This document shows positions 36,101 through 48,100 of a stretch of 64,000 nucleotides of DNA, piece after piece. The notes below the pieces were generated by a model that ran no database searches, had not been told where the DNA came from, and saw only the letters and a program-made list of their open reading frames with translations. The stretch covers positions 62,001-126,000 of the forward strand of contig VZRS01003957.1 in assembly GCA_013398055.1 (NCBI GenBank), in the 5' to 3' direction. Within the stretch, counting starts at the first letter, position 1. Each line of letters begins with the position of its first letter. This DNA comes from Ifrita kowaldi (Eukaryota; Chordata; Aves; Passeriformes; Cinclosomatidae). The position numbers and the translations under genes are program-made.

Positions 36101-39100
36101 CACGATGAGATTCCCACGTTCCTGAGTCCCCCCCTGTCCCGGGGGATGTCCCTGCTCGGGCACAACCCCAGAGTTGATTGCGGTGTTTTCCAGGGGCATC
36201 TCCCAGCACATCCCGGCTGTTTCACATGCAGAGCACATCGGATCCACTGCAGTCTGGCAGGCTCAGAGCCTGGGAGGGTGCTCAGCAAAAGAATTGGGAT
36301 GTGCTTGTAGGATTTCCCAGCAAAGATGGGATTACAGCTCGACAGCAGCACAGTGGGGCCGGGGCTCAGGGAGCAGGATCCAGCATCTGGAGTTAAACTG
36401 CTTTTTGTTGGAACATCTGTGCTGTTTTTCCCTTGAGCCTTCCCTAGTGCTTGTTAGTAGTTAAAAGTATTTCCCAGTGATCAATATATTGATGTGGCTT
36501 TCACAGAACTGCTATTAAAATTAAACCTGAGCATTGTTTGGCACTTAATTTACATAGTGTTTGCTTTGAGGGCCTGATCTTTATTTAATGCTGCTGTTAA
36601 TGATGTTGTCTGTGAAACTTTTCCTCGGAGTTGCCAAAGTCTTTTCTCTCTCTTCAAAGTACTGTGACACTATTAAGCAAGATCACCATGAGTTGTTGAG
36701 GACAAAAGAAACAAAACAAAAAAACATCATTAAATTCCTCCCTCAAGATCAGTTTGCATCTGAAAATTGGCAGTGCTTTTCAGATGGTGATTTCTGAAGC
36801 TGATTTTAAGTTTTGTAAAATGGTTGGTTAATATTATTCCTTTAACTTTCTTAAAAACAAGTAAATAAAAGTCTATTCTTATCCTCACTTACCAAAACGT
36901 TGAGCCAAAGCAGATTTTTCTCCTTTTGGTTCTCTGTGATAGTTCTTTCTTTACCCTCCGTAACTATCTTAGAACTGGCTTTAAGACTTATTTTTAGTCA
37001 TTCTGAAGGCATGTGAGTAACTCATCTGGCTTTTTCTGTGTGGTGTTTGATGGTGCAGAGGCCTCTTTGCATCTGAGCTTTCTGAGCACTCCCTTGACTT
37101 CAGTTCTCTATGAACTGTGAGTTATTAATGTTGCTTTTCTGTCAGTAATCGATGTCCTTAGCATGGAAAAGTCTTCAAAATAACAAACTTGGCCACTGGT
37201 GAGACTTTATTTGAGAGAGACTGGTGGTAGGAAGTATCTACTTTAACACTTGACCAGTTTTTAGTGATTTGAGCAGAATTTATTAGGGTAGGACATTCCC
37301 TGGCCTTTGGCTGGATTTTGCAGTTAATTTTGAAGAAGAGTAGTGACATAAGACAAAGAGCAAAACCCCTCAGTGCCTGTGGAAATAAATCCTCTTGGTG
37401 CCTCTTCCAAGACTTCCAGGATGTCCTTTTATTATCAGGGTGATGGGAACAGAAGTGAAATTGCATTAATGGGCTTGCTGGAAATTCAGTTCCCAGCAGG
37501 CAGAGAGCTGCCTGGTGCTGTCCCCGTGGGTTTGTGCTGGAAGCATCCAGGGCACCTCTGAGGCTTATTCCAAGAATTTCCCTGTTTTTCTTTCCTGCCT
37601 GAAGGACTCAAATCTCAGGATAATGATGGCTGTTCCTTCACTGGAGTCAGGTCTTTGAGGAACCAGGGAGGAAACCGGGGTTTTGGAGAACAGTTGGGAG
37701 GAATTTGACTTGGCACAGCTGATAATTAAAAAAAAACCCAACACACATACACATATGACAAATTGAAGTGCTGTAGTGGCATAAAAAGTGAGGATGCAAG
37801 CACTGAATTAAAGTAAAGGTCATACAGCTTGGAAAATCAAATGTTAAAGTCAAGAAGGCAGAGAATTTCAAAGAACAGATTTTTAAGGGAAATACTGTCT
37901 AACTTAATTCAGGGGCTGGGCTTTGAGAAAGGTTTGGGTGTGTCTGTGGGGAAGCTTTTGCATAGATACAGGTCCAGGAAAGCAGATAGGCAGGAGCTTG
38001 GGCTGTTTGCTTCCACTTGTTAAATACCCTGTAAAAGAAAATGTTCGTGTGCAGTCAGTGGAATAATAAATCACGTTAATAAAGCAAAGTTGCTGCTGGG
38101 GACTTTGCAGTCTGGGTGTTTGTTTAAACCCTTTGCAGTTGGAAATCACAGAATCCCAGACTGGTTTGGGTTGGAAGGGGCCTTAAAGATCACCCAGTGC
38201 CATGGACAGGGACACCTTCCACTGTCCCAGGCTGCTCCAACCTGGCCTCGGACACTTCCAGGGTTGAGGCAGCCACAGCTTCTCTGGGCACCCTCATTCT
38301 GTCTTCCTCCTGATGTTTTCTAACCTCAAATTTCACTTGACCTAGGCTGACTCCAGCACTCCTGTTTCCTGTAGGCTAAAGCACTGTTTTACATCCTTTT
38401 ACTGCATTATTTTACACGCAGCCCTGTGAAAGGAGTGGGATTAGCTGCCTGACTGGTACTTCACTGGGGTTAATTAATGCTTGCAGTACCAGTGAGTGCC
38501 CATTTCTCTGCACCCTGTAAGTTATTTCTCCCTTTCAGCTGGCCTGCACTGACATTTTGTGCTCACAAATGTATATTCATTTAGCATTTGCTCTGCCAGC
38601 ACGCTGCGAGTCCACGTGGGTTTGTTTTCTTGGGGCAATCCGTGATGCTGTTCAGAGCTTGTCTGTGGGCTGGCTTTTGTTCAGATCATTTCTTCTGTCA
38701 AGCTGATGCCTTGTTAGAAGTCAGACTGCAGCCAAACTCAGGGGTGGAAAGCTGATATAAATATATCCATGAAACACTTTGGATAACTCATGGAGGCATC
38801 TTTGCTTGGCTTCCAGAAGCATTTTTTTGTTAGTGCTGAGTTTCTAAGACTTTGGGTTCAGGCTATAGACTCCTTGTAGGATGTATTAAAAGGAGTGGAG
38901 GACTTGGATTCAAGTCTTTCAAAGCTTTAATGTAGTAAACCACTCTTTATTTTTCCTCACAAAGAGATGATGAGAAGGCTTGGTTTGAGTGCTGCTCAGA
39001 GGGGAATCTTTCTGAGGAGGACTGCAGTCCTCTCTGCTAGAAGTAATTCCATTTATTACTTAGAATGAAAGATTTTTGGGAGAAGTATAGCAGCTGCTTT

Positions 39101-42100
39101 GGGTCTCTGCAGATAATTTGCAGAATAAACTCTGGAGGTTCATGCCTTGGTAAGCATAGTGTTGGTTGCTTTGAATGTCTGAATAACAAAGAGGTGAGGG
39201 GGTATTGGTTGGGAGGAACTGCCTGTTTTGAGGTATTTTGGGCAGAATTCACATAATATGAATTATATTGGGAGGTGGGTAATGTGCAGGAGTGGGCCAG
39301 GGGCTATACTGAAGGTAGTGAGTCTTTAAATTAGGCATAAAAACATTTAGGCTGGGGAAGACCTTCAAGATCATCAAGTTGAGTTTTTTGTGGAAGGCTT
39401 CTTCTGAGCAGGAGTTGCTGCGAGTTTTTGTACTAAAAACTGACTTTTCATGGGGAAGAATTTTTCCCTGAGGCTGCTTTGGCTAAGGCAGGAGGAGTGT
39501 GGGGTTTGGGGTCTGGGGCAATTCAGCATCTCAGCAAATGCCTGGGCTGGATTTCACTCCCTGGGGTTGATACTTCCCAGTGAGCTGCTGCTCTGCAGGG
39601 GAACTGAGAGTTCCTCCTGGCAACTTTTCCCTAAAAGAGGCTTTAGAATGACTAATGGAGAGAGCTGGCCTTGTGTATTCCCTCATTTTTCAGGGAATGC
39701 TGAAGGGATACCATCTTCACGATGCGGGATTTGGGGAGAGACCATTGGCGTGATCCGCTCCGTGCCCTCAGGGTGCATCCCTTGAGAGCAGTCTGGGCAC
39801 TGGGAGATACTCAGCACCCAGCTTTCCCCCACTCTCATTTAGTTTGCAGCTGTTTGCCTTGCTTTGTGCTTTATTTTCTTTTCAGTTTATGCAGTGAGAG
39901 CAAAGAATCTGGAAGCATTAATGCTGGAAGAGTCACTGCCCTGTAGATATGACTGTGTTGGTGGCTGACTAATTTCATTCTGGCATCTTTTTCTGAATAC
40001 ACAACTGTTGTGTACAGCAAATTAAAAACCGAGGGACCAGGCTTCCTTGGCCTAGATTTTCCTGCTGATATTTCAAAAGCTGGCTGCTTTTCTGAAAGCC
40101 TTTCAGAGTTCTGTCAGGGTAGAAGGATTGTCCGAGGTTTCTGCAGCGTCAGAGGGTACCAGGAATACATCCTTGTCCAGGGAAAAAAAGGCTGAACTAA
40201 GGAAATAAAGCTCTTTGTCCTGCATATGGTTATGGAGAGTGAGGGAAGGGAAATACCCTGCATGATATTTATGGAGAGTGAGGGAAGGGAAATACCCTGT
40301 ATGATAAAATTGTTTTTTCTAATTCCTAGTTGACCTCTTGGGACTGCTGAAGTGGAGATCCAACACAAGCCTGTTGCACCAGAACTTGAAGCAGCTGATG
40401 AAGGTTGATGGTGGTGAAGTGGTCAAGGTAATGAGTTAATGTCTTGAAAAATCCCAGGTTTTGAGGCATCTTTTTGTTTTGGTTCCCCACACTTCCCCCC
40501 TCAACCTCACTGCACTCACTTGCACATTAAATTGCAACCAGGAGTCTCAAACTTCAGCGTGCTGATGCTCCTCTCCCTGCCCTCTAGAGCATTTCAGATG
40601 TTGAGGACTGATAAAACACACATAAAATGCACATTTCTGAAAATTTAGGGTTTTTTTTCAGCACTTTGGTTAATTTTTATATACAGATCCATGAAGAGAA
40701 GGTGTTTTTCTTTGCAGGATTAGAGCATCTCAGAATTCTTACATGGTGATATTAAAAACATTTTTGATCTGTGGATGTGGAATGCAATCTTAGTGTGTGC
40801 TGCTGTTGTTTTCTTTTAAAAAAAAACGCTTCCTCTGGAAATATTTAGCTGAGCCAAGTTATTTCCATTTGCCAAGGCCACTGAGTGACTGTAGAGAGCT
40901 GCATAAAGACAGATTTAGCTGTGCAAAAGAGGAGGCTGGGGCTTCGTTGGAGGTGTTGTAACAAATCAAATCTAAAAGTGTCAAAAGATGTGCTGGGGAC
41001 AGGTGACCCTGAAGGCCCTGGGGAGGAGCTGTTTCCTTACTTCAGGGCTTTTTAGGTGGTTAATAGGAGCATAATGAATGCCTCAGCTTGAAGTAACTTA
41101 AACCACCTGGAAATGCTGATATTGTCATCCTTGGAGGGTGGGGAAAGTGGGGTCTCTCAGATTTGTGTTTCAGGAAGGTTCTACCTGCTGTGGTTTTGTC
41201 CTGGAGCGTTTGACCACAGAATCCTGGCCGTGGTACTGGCTCCTGCCAAGCATTGTCATGGCTCTGTCACTTGGAATTCTCCCTCCTCTCCAAGTGTGAC
41301 ATCCCAGAGTGTTGTGGCACATTCCTGCTTGGTGGGGATCAGGGGTTTCCTCAGGATGCGCCACAAATGAGGTTTGAGTAAAAGGAGTTTTGGAGTGAGT
41401 TCTCCAGCTGCACATGCTCAGACTCAATGAGATTCCCTGCTCACAGGGGTCTGAGCACCCCTGGATCATGCACAGGGCAGAAGAGGGAATGTTTAATGTT
41501 GCTTCCACCACCATTTTTATCCTTTTTTTTTAGAGGGCCATTCCATTCTCCATCTGGAGCAGCAGTGTTCCACCTTTGTGGAGCCTGCTCCGTTGGAGTA
41601 TCTGGTTTGTGACTGTTCTTTCTGTTCTTCCAGCTTTCTTTGTCCTTCGTGTTTTTGAACACAATACCTGGTGCAGTCTGGATAGCTCTAAAAAAAAGTA
41701 TTGATGTGATAAAACACATTCATATTTTCTGTTAAGCCATTGCCATTCCTTAAAACTCCCAGTAAAAGGCCTGGCCTATTGGTGCTCATTTACTGCTGAG
41801 TAGAGATCAGCCCAGATCCCCATTCTGTGCCTGTTCCCAGAGTGTGTGCAAGCTGGAAATGTTATCTCCCTTCCCCAGAGGCTCTGGCTCCGTTTGTGCA
41901 GAGTCTGTGGAATGTGAGGATGTAAATGAATAGTCCAGGAATTATTCATGCTACCTGAGAGACGTCCTGCCCCTTCACACAGCAGCATCTCTGCTGTGCT
42001 CCTCCTGCTGCCCCACAGAGTGAACGGATTTCAAACTTGAACTCTGCCAGTGGAAGTCAGGCTGAGGTGCCTGAATGTGAAACCAAGGCTTGATCAGCCT

Positions 42101-45100
42101 CCCAGCCATCCTTTGGCTTCCAAAGGACTCAGAGTGTGGGACCCAAGAGTGCAACTTCTCTTCAGACCAAGAGAGAAACTTCTCCTGTCAAGGCTCAGAA
42201 CTCTGCTTTACACTTCCCTTCCTGCCAGCTGGCAGCAGCCACAGAATCGTTTAGAATTACAGAACCATTTAGGTTGGAAAAGACCTCGAAGATCACAGAG
42301 TTCAACCTTTAGAACATTGAGTCCAGCCTTTAATGTGCTTTATTTGCACATCTTCTTTAATGGAATGAGTAAGGCTGGGAGAAGGTGATGTTTTTCTTTT
42401 GCCCCTGTGGTGAAATTATGAGCTGGCTCTTCCCCAGGCCTGGGCTGAGATCAGCTGCAAGAATTTTGGCTTTTCTGTTTTTTCATCCTCAGCAGCAGGA
42501 GCTGTGACTCTGTGCTCACTTGGTTTAAGAAGTTTGACATTCAGCTGTGAATGGGGGTTAATTCCTGACGTTTGACTGTAGGTTTAAGGGATCAAGTGAA
42601 TCATGCTTGATCCAGGAGACTCACTGCACAATTTTAAAGGAGGAAGGTGGGAGTCAGGCTGGTTTTCCATCACTCTCACAGGGTGTGTAATGCCTCTTTG
42701 TAGCTGGAATCTTGGGATCAATCCCCTTCTGCTTTTTGAGATATTCTTCTCTAACCTTGTCTTATCTACAAGGCAAAAACTGGTTTTGTTTCATTTTACT
42801 TCCCTGGGAGGGTGGGGAGGCCCTGGATCCCTGGCAGTGTCCAAGGCCAGGTTGGAGCAGCCTGGGACAGTGGAAGGTGTCCCTGCCATGGCAGGGGGGA
42901 CACTGGATGGGCTTTAGGTCCCTTCCAAACCATTCTGTGATGATTTGAGACAGATGTGCTGGAACCATCCACATTTAACCCCTTCTTTCTCAACCCAAAC
43001 TGAGCTGTGATCCACCCTGGCTGTGCCCTGGAGGAGCCCCTGTCTGTCTGTGCCAGCTGGAGGAAGGAGCAGCTCAGCCACACAATCCCCTTCCAGCAAA
43101 ACCGATGAGTATCTCTGGGCAGTGCATGGATTCCTGGCTGTCTCTGGGAAGAACCACTGCAATTAGGAAGCTTTTTGTCCCTGTGCTTGACTGGAAGCCC
43201 CTGGCACTAATCTGCTTTTCCTCTCGTCTTGCACAGATGGGGGTGCCCAGCCAGGGGGGAGTGAAGACCTTCCTGTGTAGGTTTGGGGCTGGGGCAGCAG
43301 TGGGGTGCTCTGTTCCCATGCCTGCATGTGTGATCCCACTGGAATTGTGATCCCACTGGAATCTGGGCGGGGCAGCCTGGGCAGGGATGTTCTGAGTGCC
43401 TTCCACCGCTCTCAGCTCCCAGTTTCCTTGGCATGAGACTCAGTTGCTTGTGTGGTTTGTGCTCTGGAACACCCAAGTTTTCAGCAGTGCATGGGCCTGG
43501 TGAGTGTGTGGTGAAGCTGCAGTTTGGAAATTCTTGTTGTTGGAGCACTGTCGTAGATTAAAGTCCTTGTTCAGGTGTGCCAAGTGTGATTTCTGACTTC
43601 CTCTTGTTCTGTTGGAGTGATAACGTGTGTAGAGATAATGAACTTCACTAAAAAATCATTTGCTGAAAAGAAAAACATTAAATTTTCCTTTTTTTTTTTG
43701 CTAACTTTTAAAATGCCTTCAGCAAGTACATCTGTAGAGACCTGTGTGGTGTTTGAATTTAATTTTCCTGTGGAAATGTGATGAGCTGTGTTGTTTCTTT
43801 GTAGTTTCTGCAAGATACACTGGATGCCCTTTTTAACATCATGATGGAGAACTCGGAAAGTGAGACCTTTGACACTTTGGTGTTTGATGCTTTGGTGAGT
43901 CTGCACTGGGGAAGGTCTGAAATGTAGATAATAATGGGGAATAAATGATACAGTAAAGTTTATTAATGGAAAAAATCTGAGCTGATAGTTATTATTTAAT
44001 TTAAAAGTTGTATTTAAAGGTTCAGATCCAGAGGGAGTTGGAGTATTTCATGTCATCCTCCCAGAAAATAAGGAAGCAGTGAAATCCAGGCGTTTTAATG
44101 GATTAACAGCAGAATTTGGGACAGAAGCAGAAATTTTAATGTCAGTGATGTGTCTTCTCTGAAAAGAAAGGGGAATGGGCAAAAACTAAAGGTGTTTTTG
44201 GGAGTAACACACTAATTATGCTGGGTTTTTTTCAGGTATTTATCATTGGACTGATTGCTGACAGAAAATTTCAGCATTTCAACCCTGTCTTGGAGACCTA
44301 CATCAAGAAGCATTTCAGTGCTACCTTGGCCTACACGTAAGTGGGAACATTTATTTTTCCTAATGTGGCTTGGAGAATTTTTCCAGGTAATGTTATTTAA
44401 TTACTTGTTTATGTAGCTTAATTAGGAATGTGCCCATGAGCTTGGGAGGGTCTTGAAGAAGACTGGGGATAATCTTTGCTTCTTTCTTGAAATAAATTGG
44501 TAAAACTTCCAGTCACGTACAAGGAGAGGTCTTGATTGTGTTGTAATGAAGAAGGGGATGATTTGACAATTCCAGGAGTTGTTTTGTAAGGAAAACAAAA
44601 GGACTTCTCACTAATATTGGGAAAGAAATCATATCCATTTAGGATGTTTCAAATACAGGTTGTTTGGTGCATGAAATGGACATTGTACCCTGGATTATCT
44701 GCATTACTGTCATTGTGGGCAAGAAGCAGTGAAGGGCAAAAAAACAAAAGTCCATTATTTTTGTTGTCTTAAGTGTTTTTTGACAGTTGGAATCTTTGCT
44801 GCTGCTTTAGACTGTCAGTGTTGCAGGGAAAGTATCTAATGGAACCTTTGCAGTGCTGGAGGGAAGCAAACCCAAAGCAGGAAACCTGGGGTGCAGTCGC
44901 TGGTGCGGAGTCTCTATTAAAGGACCTGAAAATGTTCAAAAATATATTGATTTAAAATGGTGAAGAATCATAAAATTATGGAATATCCTGAGCTGGAAGT
45001 GACCCACAGGATCATCCATTCCAGCCCCTGTCCCTGCACAGACCCCCCAAAATCCCCCCCTGGGCATCCCTGGCAGCGCTGTCCAAACGCTCCTGGAGCT

Positions 45101-48100
45101 CTGGCAGCCTCGGGGCTGTGCCCATTCCCTGGGGAGCCTGGGCAGTGCCCAGCACCCTCTGGGGGAAGAACCTTTCCGTGATCCTTCTTTATTTCCCAAA
45201 GAAGATTTGAGCCTTCAGTCTCAATGTTGATACTTTGATCACTGAGTTGCTGCTGCTGTTGCAGCTCCGTGTGGAGTGAGCAGAGGATGGAGCAGCCTCC
45301 AGCACCTGGGTTTATCAGGAAAAGCTGAGGGTGGTCTTTTCTCTGGCTGGCATGGAGAGAATCCTTCCCTTCCTCAGGTGCAGGGAGGCAGAAGCAGGGA
45401 AGAGCTCAATTCTGGCTTGCCTTGTGCCCATGGACATGACAGATCCCTGCCCTCTCCCTGCCTTGTGTTCATAGAACATCCAGCTTGGAAAAGAGCTCCA
45501 ACATCATGAGGCCCAACCTTCAGCTGCTGCCCTGGAGTAAAGAGAGAGGTGGCCTTGGCAGTATTGAAGTGGTTACTTGAAATTCTCAGGCAGTTTGCTC
45601 CTATTCCAACAAATCCCCAGGCAGCAGGATCTCTGTGAGCTCCGTGTTGTTTTCTGTCAGTGGAGAATAATGTGGTGCTTGTTTACTTGGAGTGGGGATG
45701 TTGGATCATGCACTGGAGCTGGGATGATTTAAAATGGAATTGCTCGTGGTTGCATTAAAACCCTGATTTATATTCATTGGAAGGGAGGGAGCTGAAATGG
45801 GATTATTTTGAAAATTGTTTCACTTTCGAGTTTGATAGGCTTTAAAATGGGGAGTAGGAGAATTTCCAGCTGGTGTTACATACTTTGAGAAATAAATTTT
45901 ACAAATTCCAGCCCAAAATCCACGGGAAAGCTTTAGAAGGGGAAGCCTTGCTTATTTGAAGAAACTCATACTTTGGGTTAATTCTAACAACATGCTTGCA
46001 TTTCATGTAATCATTTTTATTATTCTGGTTATTCTTAGTGGGTGCATCTTTCTCAGAGCCTAAATCTGGGCATCCCTAAACATCCAGCAGAAAATCAGCC
46101 TTACTGAGATTTGCTGTGTGTTAAGTAAAGTTATGGTCTGTGATTTTTCTCTTTTTGCTCAAGAATAAGTTACAGCTGCTAACCAAAACAAGAACACGAT
46201 GGGTTTATGAGTTGAATAATTAATTTTGTAACTCTGTGGGTTCATAATTTTTCTGTAAACCTTTCAAAATGGAAATTCTGTGAGAATGTAACTTGGATGT
46301 GGTGGGTTTTTTTGTATTTTAACAGCAAACTGACCAAGGTTTTAAAAACATATGTGGACAATGCTGAGAAGTGTGGGATCACTGATCAACTCTTCAAAGC
46401 CATGAAAGCCTTGGAATACATCTTCAAGTTCATCGTCCGCTCCAGGATCTTGTTCAACCAGTGAGTACAGGCAGTGCTTAAACCTCCCATTCCCAATATT
46501 GCTGAAAAACTGCCAAAATTTCCTAGTGTTTCAGTTAAAATTGCTCAGTATTTGCATTGTTTTAGAAGTACTTGAAGCTGTGAGAGGTTATTTCAGGAGA
46601 AGGTTTTTCCCTCTTCAGCAGAGATGTGTGTTCTCAGTAGCAGCGAATTTGGTAAAATCCATGATAGTTTAGGTCTCTGAACAATTAAAGCTTGGCACTA
46701 TTTGGGGAAACTTCTGTTACTGTATTGTGTTTTATACAAAAGTTATAAACCAAGCTGATGAGATCTTCAGCTTCACTTAGATTGAGCCCTTTTACTGCTT
46801 GTTAGCAGTGGTAACAACCTTCTTACAAGGGATTTATGTAGAGCTCTTAAGTTACCATCTCCAGCACCCTTTTCTCTAATTTAGGGCTTGGAATTTATTT
46901 CTGTAGGAGCCCTGCTCCGAGATTCATAAAATACTGAATGTCACTGAGCCTGTAGCAGGCCCTACAAATCACTTGAAAACAGAAAAAAAATCCTTCCCTC
47001 TGGCTGCAGACTGGATTTACAGACAGTCTGACCCTCCAGGACTGGCTGTGGGGTTTCCTTGTGGGAAGCCCTTATTCACAGCCCCTCAGTGTTGGGGAGA
47101 CACAGCTCTCCATGCCAAGGGATTAATCAGCAAAATTACTGAATGCTGAACGAGCCCGTGGTTGGTTCTGCTGCAGGACTGAAACCCTGCCTGGGGAGGG
47201 TGATTTGGGGTGATTAAAATGCAGGAGGGTGGCAGGGCTCTGAGTGATTGCTGCTGTTGTGCTGAGGAATCACAAGCAGCGAGCTGAAGCTTTTATTCCA
47301 AAATATGGCATATTTTTAACTTCAGGACTAGGGTGGTGGGCTGGATGGATGGAGCATTTTAGCAGTTCAGTTCTGGAAGTTCCTCCACTTAAAGCCTGGT
47401 GGCACAGCTATTTGTTCACTCCAGCAAAGGCTGATAAAGGCAAAATATTACAAGTGACCTTTAGAAATATCTGTATTTGATTTCCTCAGTAATGATCCCA
47501 GTGGTTGTGGTGTATTTACTGCAGTCTTGAAATCCTCCAGGCAGTGCTGGAAGAACCAACCTGGTGTAAACCTGGTTTTCTCACAGCTGCAGAGTTTTAG
47601 TGCTTTATCAGGTGTATTAAATAAATAGATGTTACTAACTGACAGTAGGAACACATTTGTGACTAACTTGTTTATTTTTTTATTACAACTTCCTTTTTGA
47701 AAGGCAGAGCTTTGTCTGAAGCTCTTTGATTTATTGGGCTGTCAAGTTCAGTTACTCTTTCTGTTGGTGTGAGTTTCACCTCTCTAATCTGTTCAGGGGG
47801 ACACTGAAATCCATTATGGAAATGGGGACTTAACAAGTTTTTTGTCCTGCATAACCCCCAGATTTAGCCTAAAAGGGAAATGGAATTTTGCACAACAAAA
47901 TAACACAATTTAGTGGTTTGGGTGGTTTTTTTTCTGTAGCATTCATTTCCCCTGTGTCCAGGTTAAAATAGGCTTTTTTCATGTTTGGGGCTTCCAAAAG
48001 CTTATGAGCACAGCATTAAAAATGTGTGATACACATTAACTTCAGTGTAAAGCAGCAGGAACATCCTGAGCTCCATGTTTATCCCAAGAAAAGCCCATTT

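Larger units (their letters stand above)
35270..40329 (+). other. DOCK1: DOCK1 intron 18
   Basis: 5.1 kb. It contains a GC-richer block at about 35940-36380 with clustered AP-1- and TEAD-like motifs, an AT-rich unique stretch at about 36480-37150, antisense CR1 fragments at about 38147-38300 and 39345-39386, a unique repeat-free stretch at about 38500-38830, and a 39-bp tandem duplication just before exon 19. No exon is missing by phase. Confidence 0.83.
40428..43804 (+). other. DOCK1: DOCK1 intron 19
   Basis: 3.4 kb with an antisense CR1 remnant (about 42241-42330), a sense CR1 (about 42800-42945) and a perfect 17-bp tandem duplication (43329-43362). No further exon. Confidence 0.86.
44337..46325 (+). 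other. DOCK1: DOCK1 intron 21
   Basis: 2.0 kb containing two antisense CR1 fragments (about 44963-45185 and 45470-45526). The rest is AT-rich unique sequence. Confidence 0.87.
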
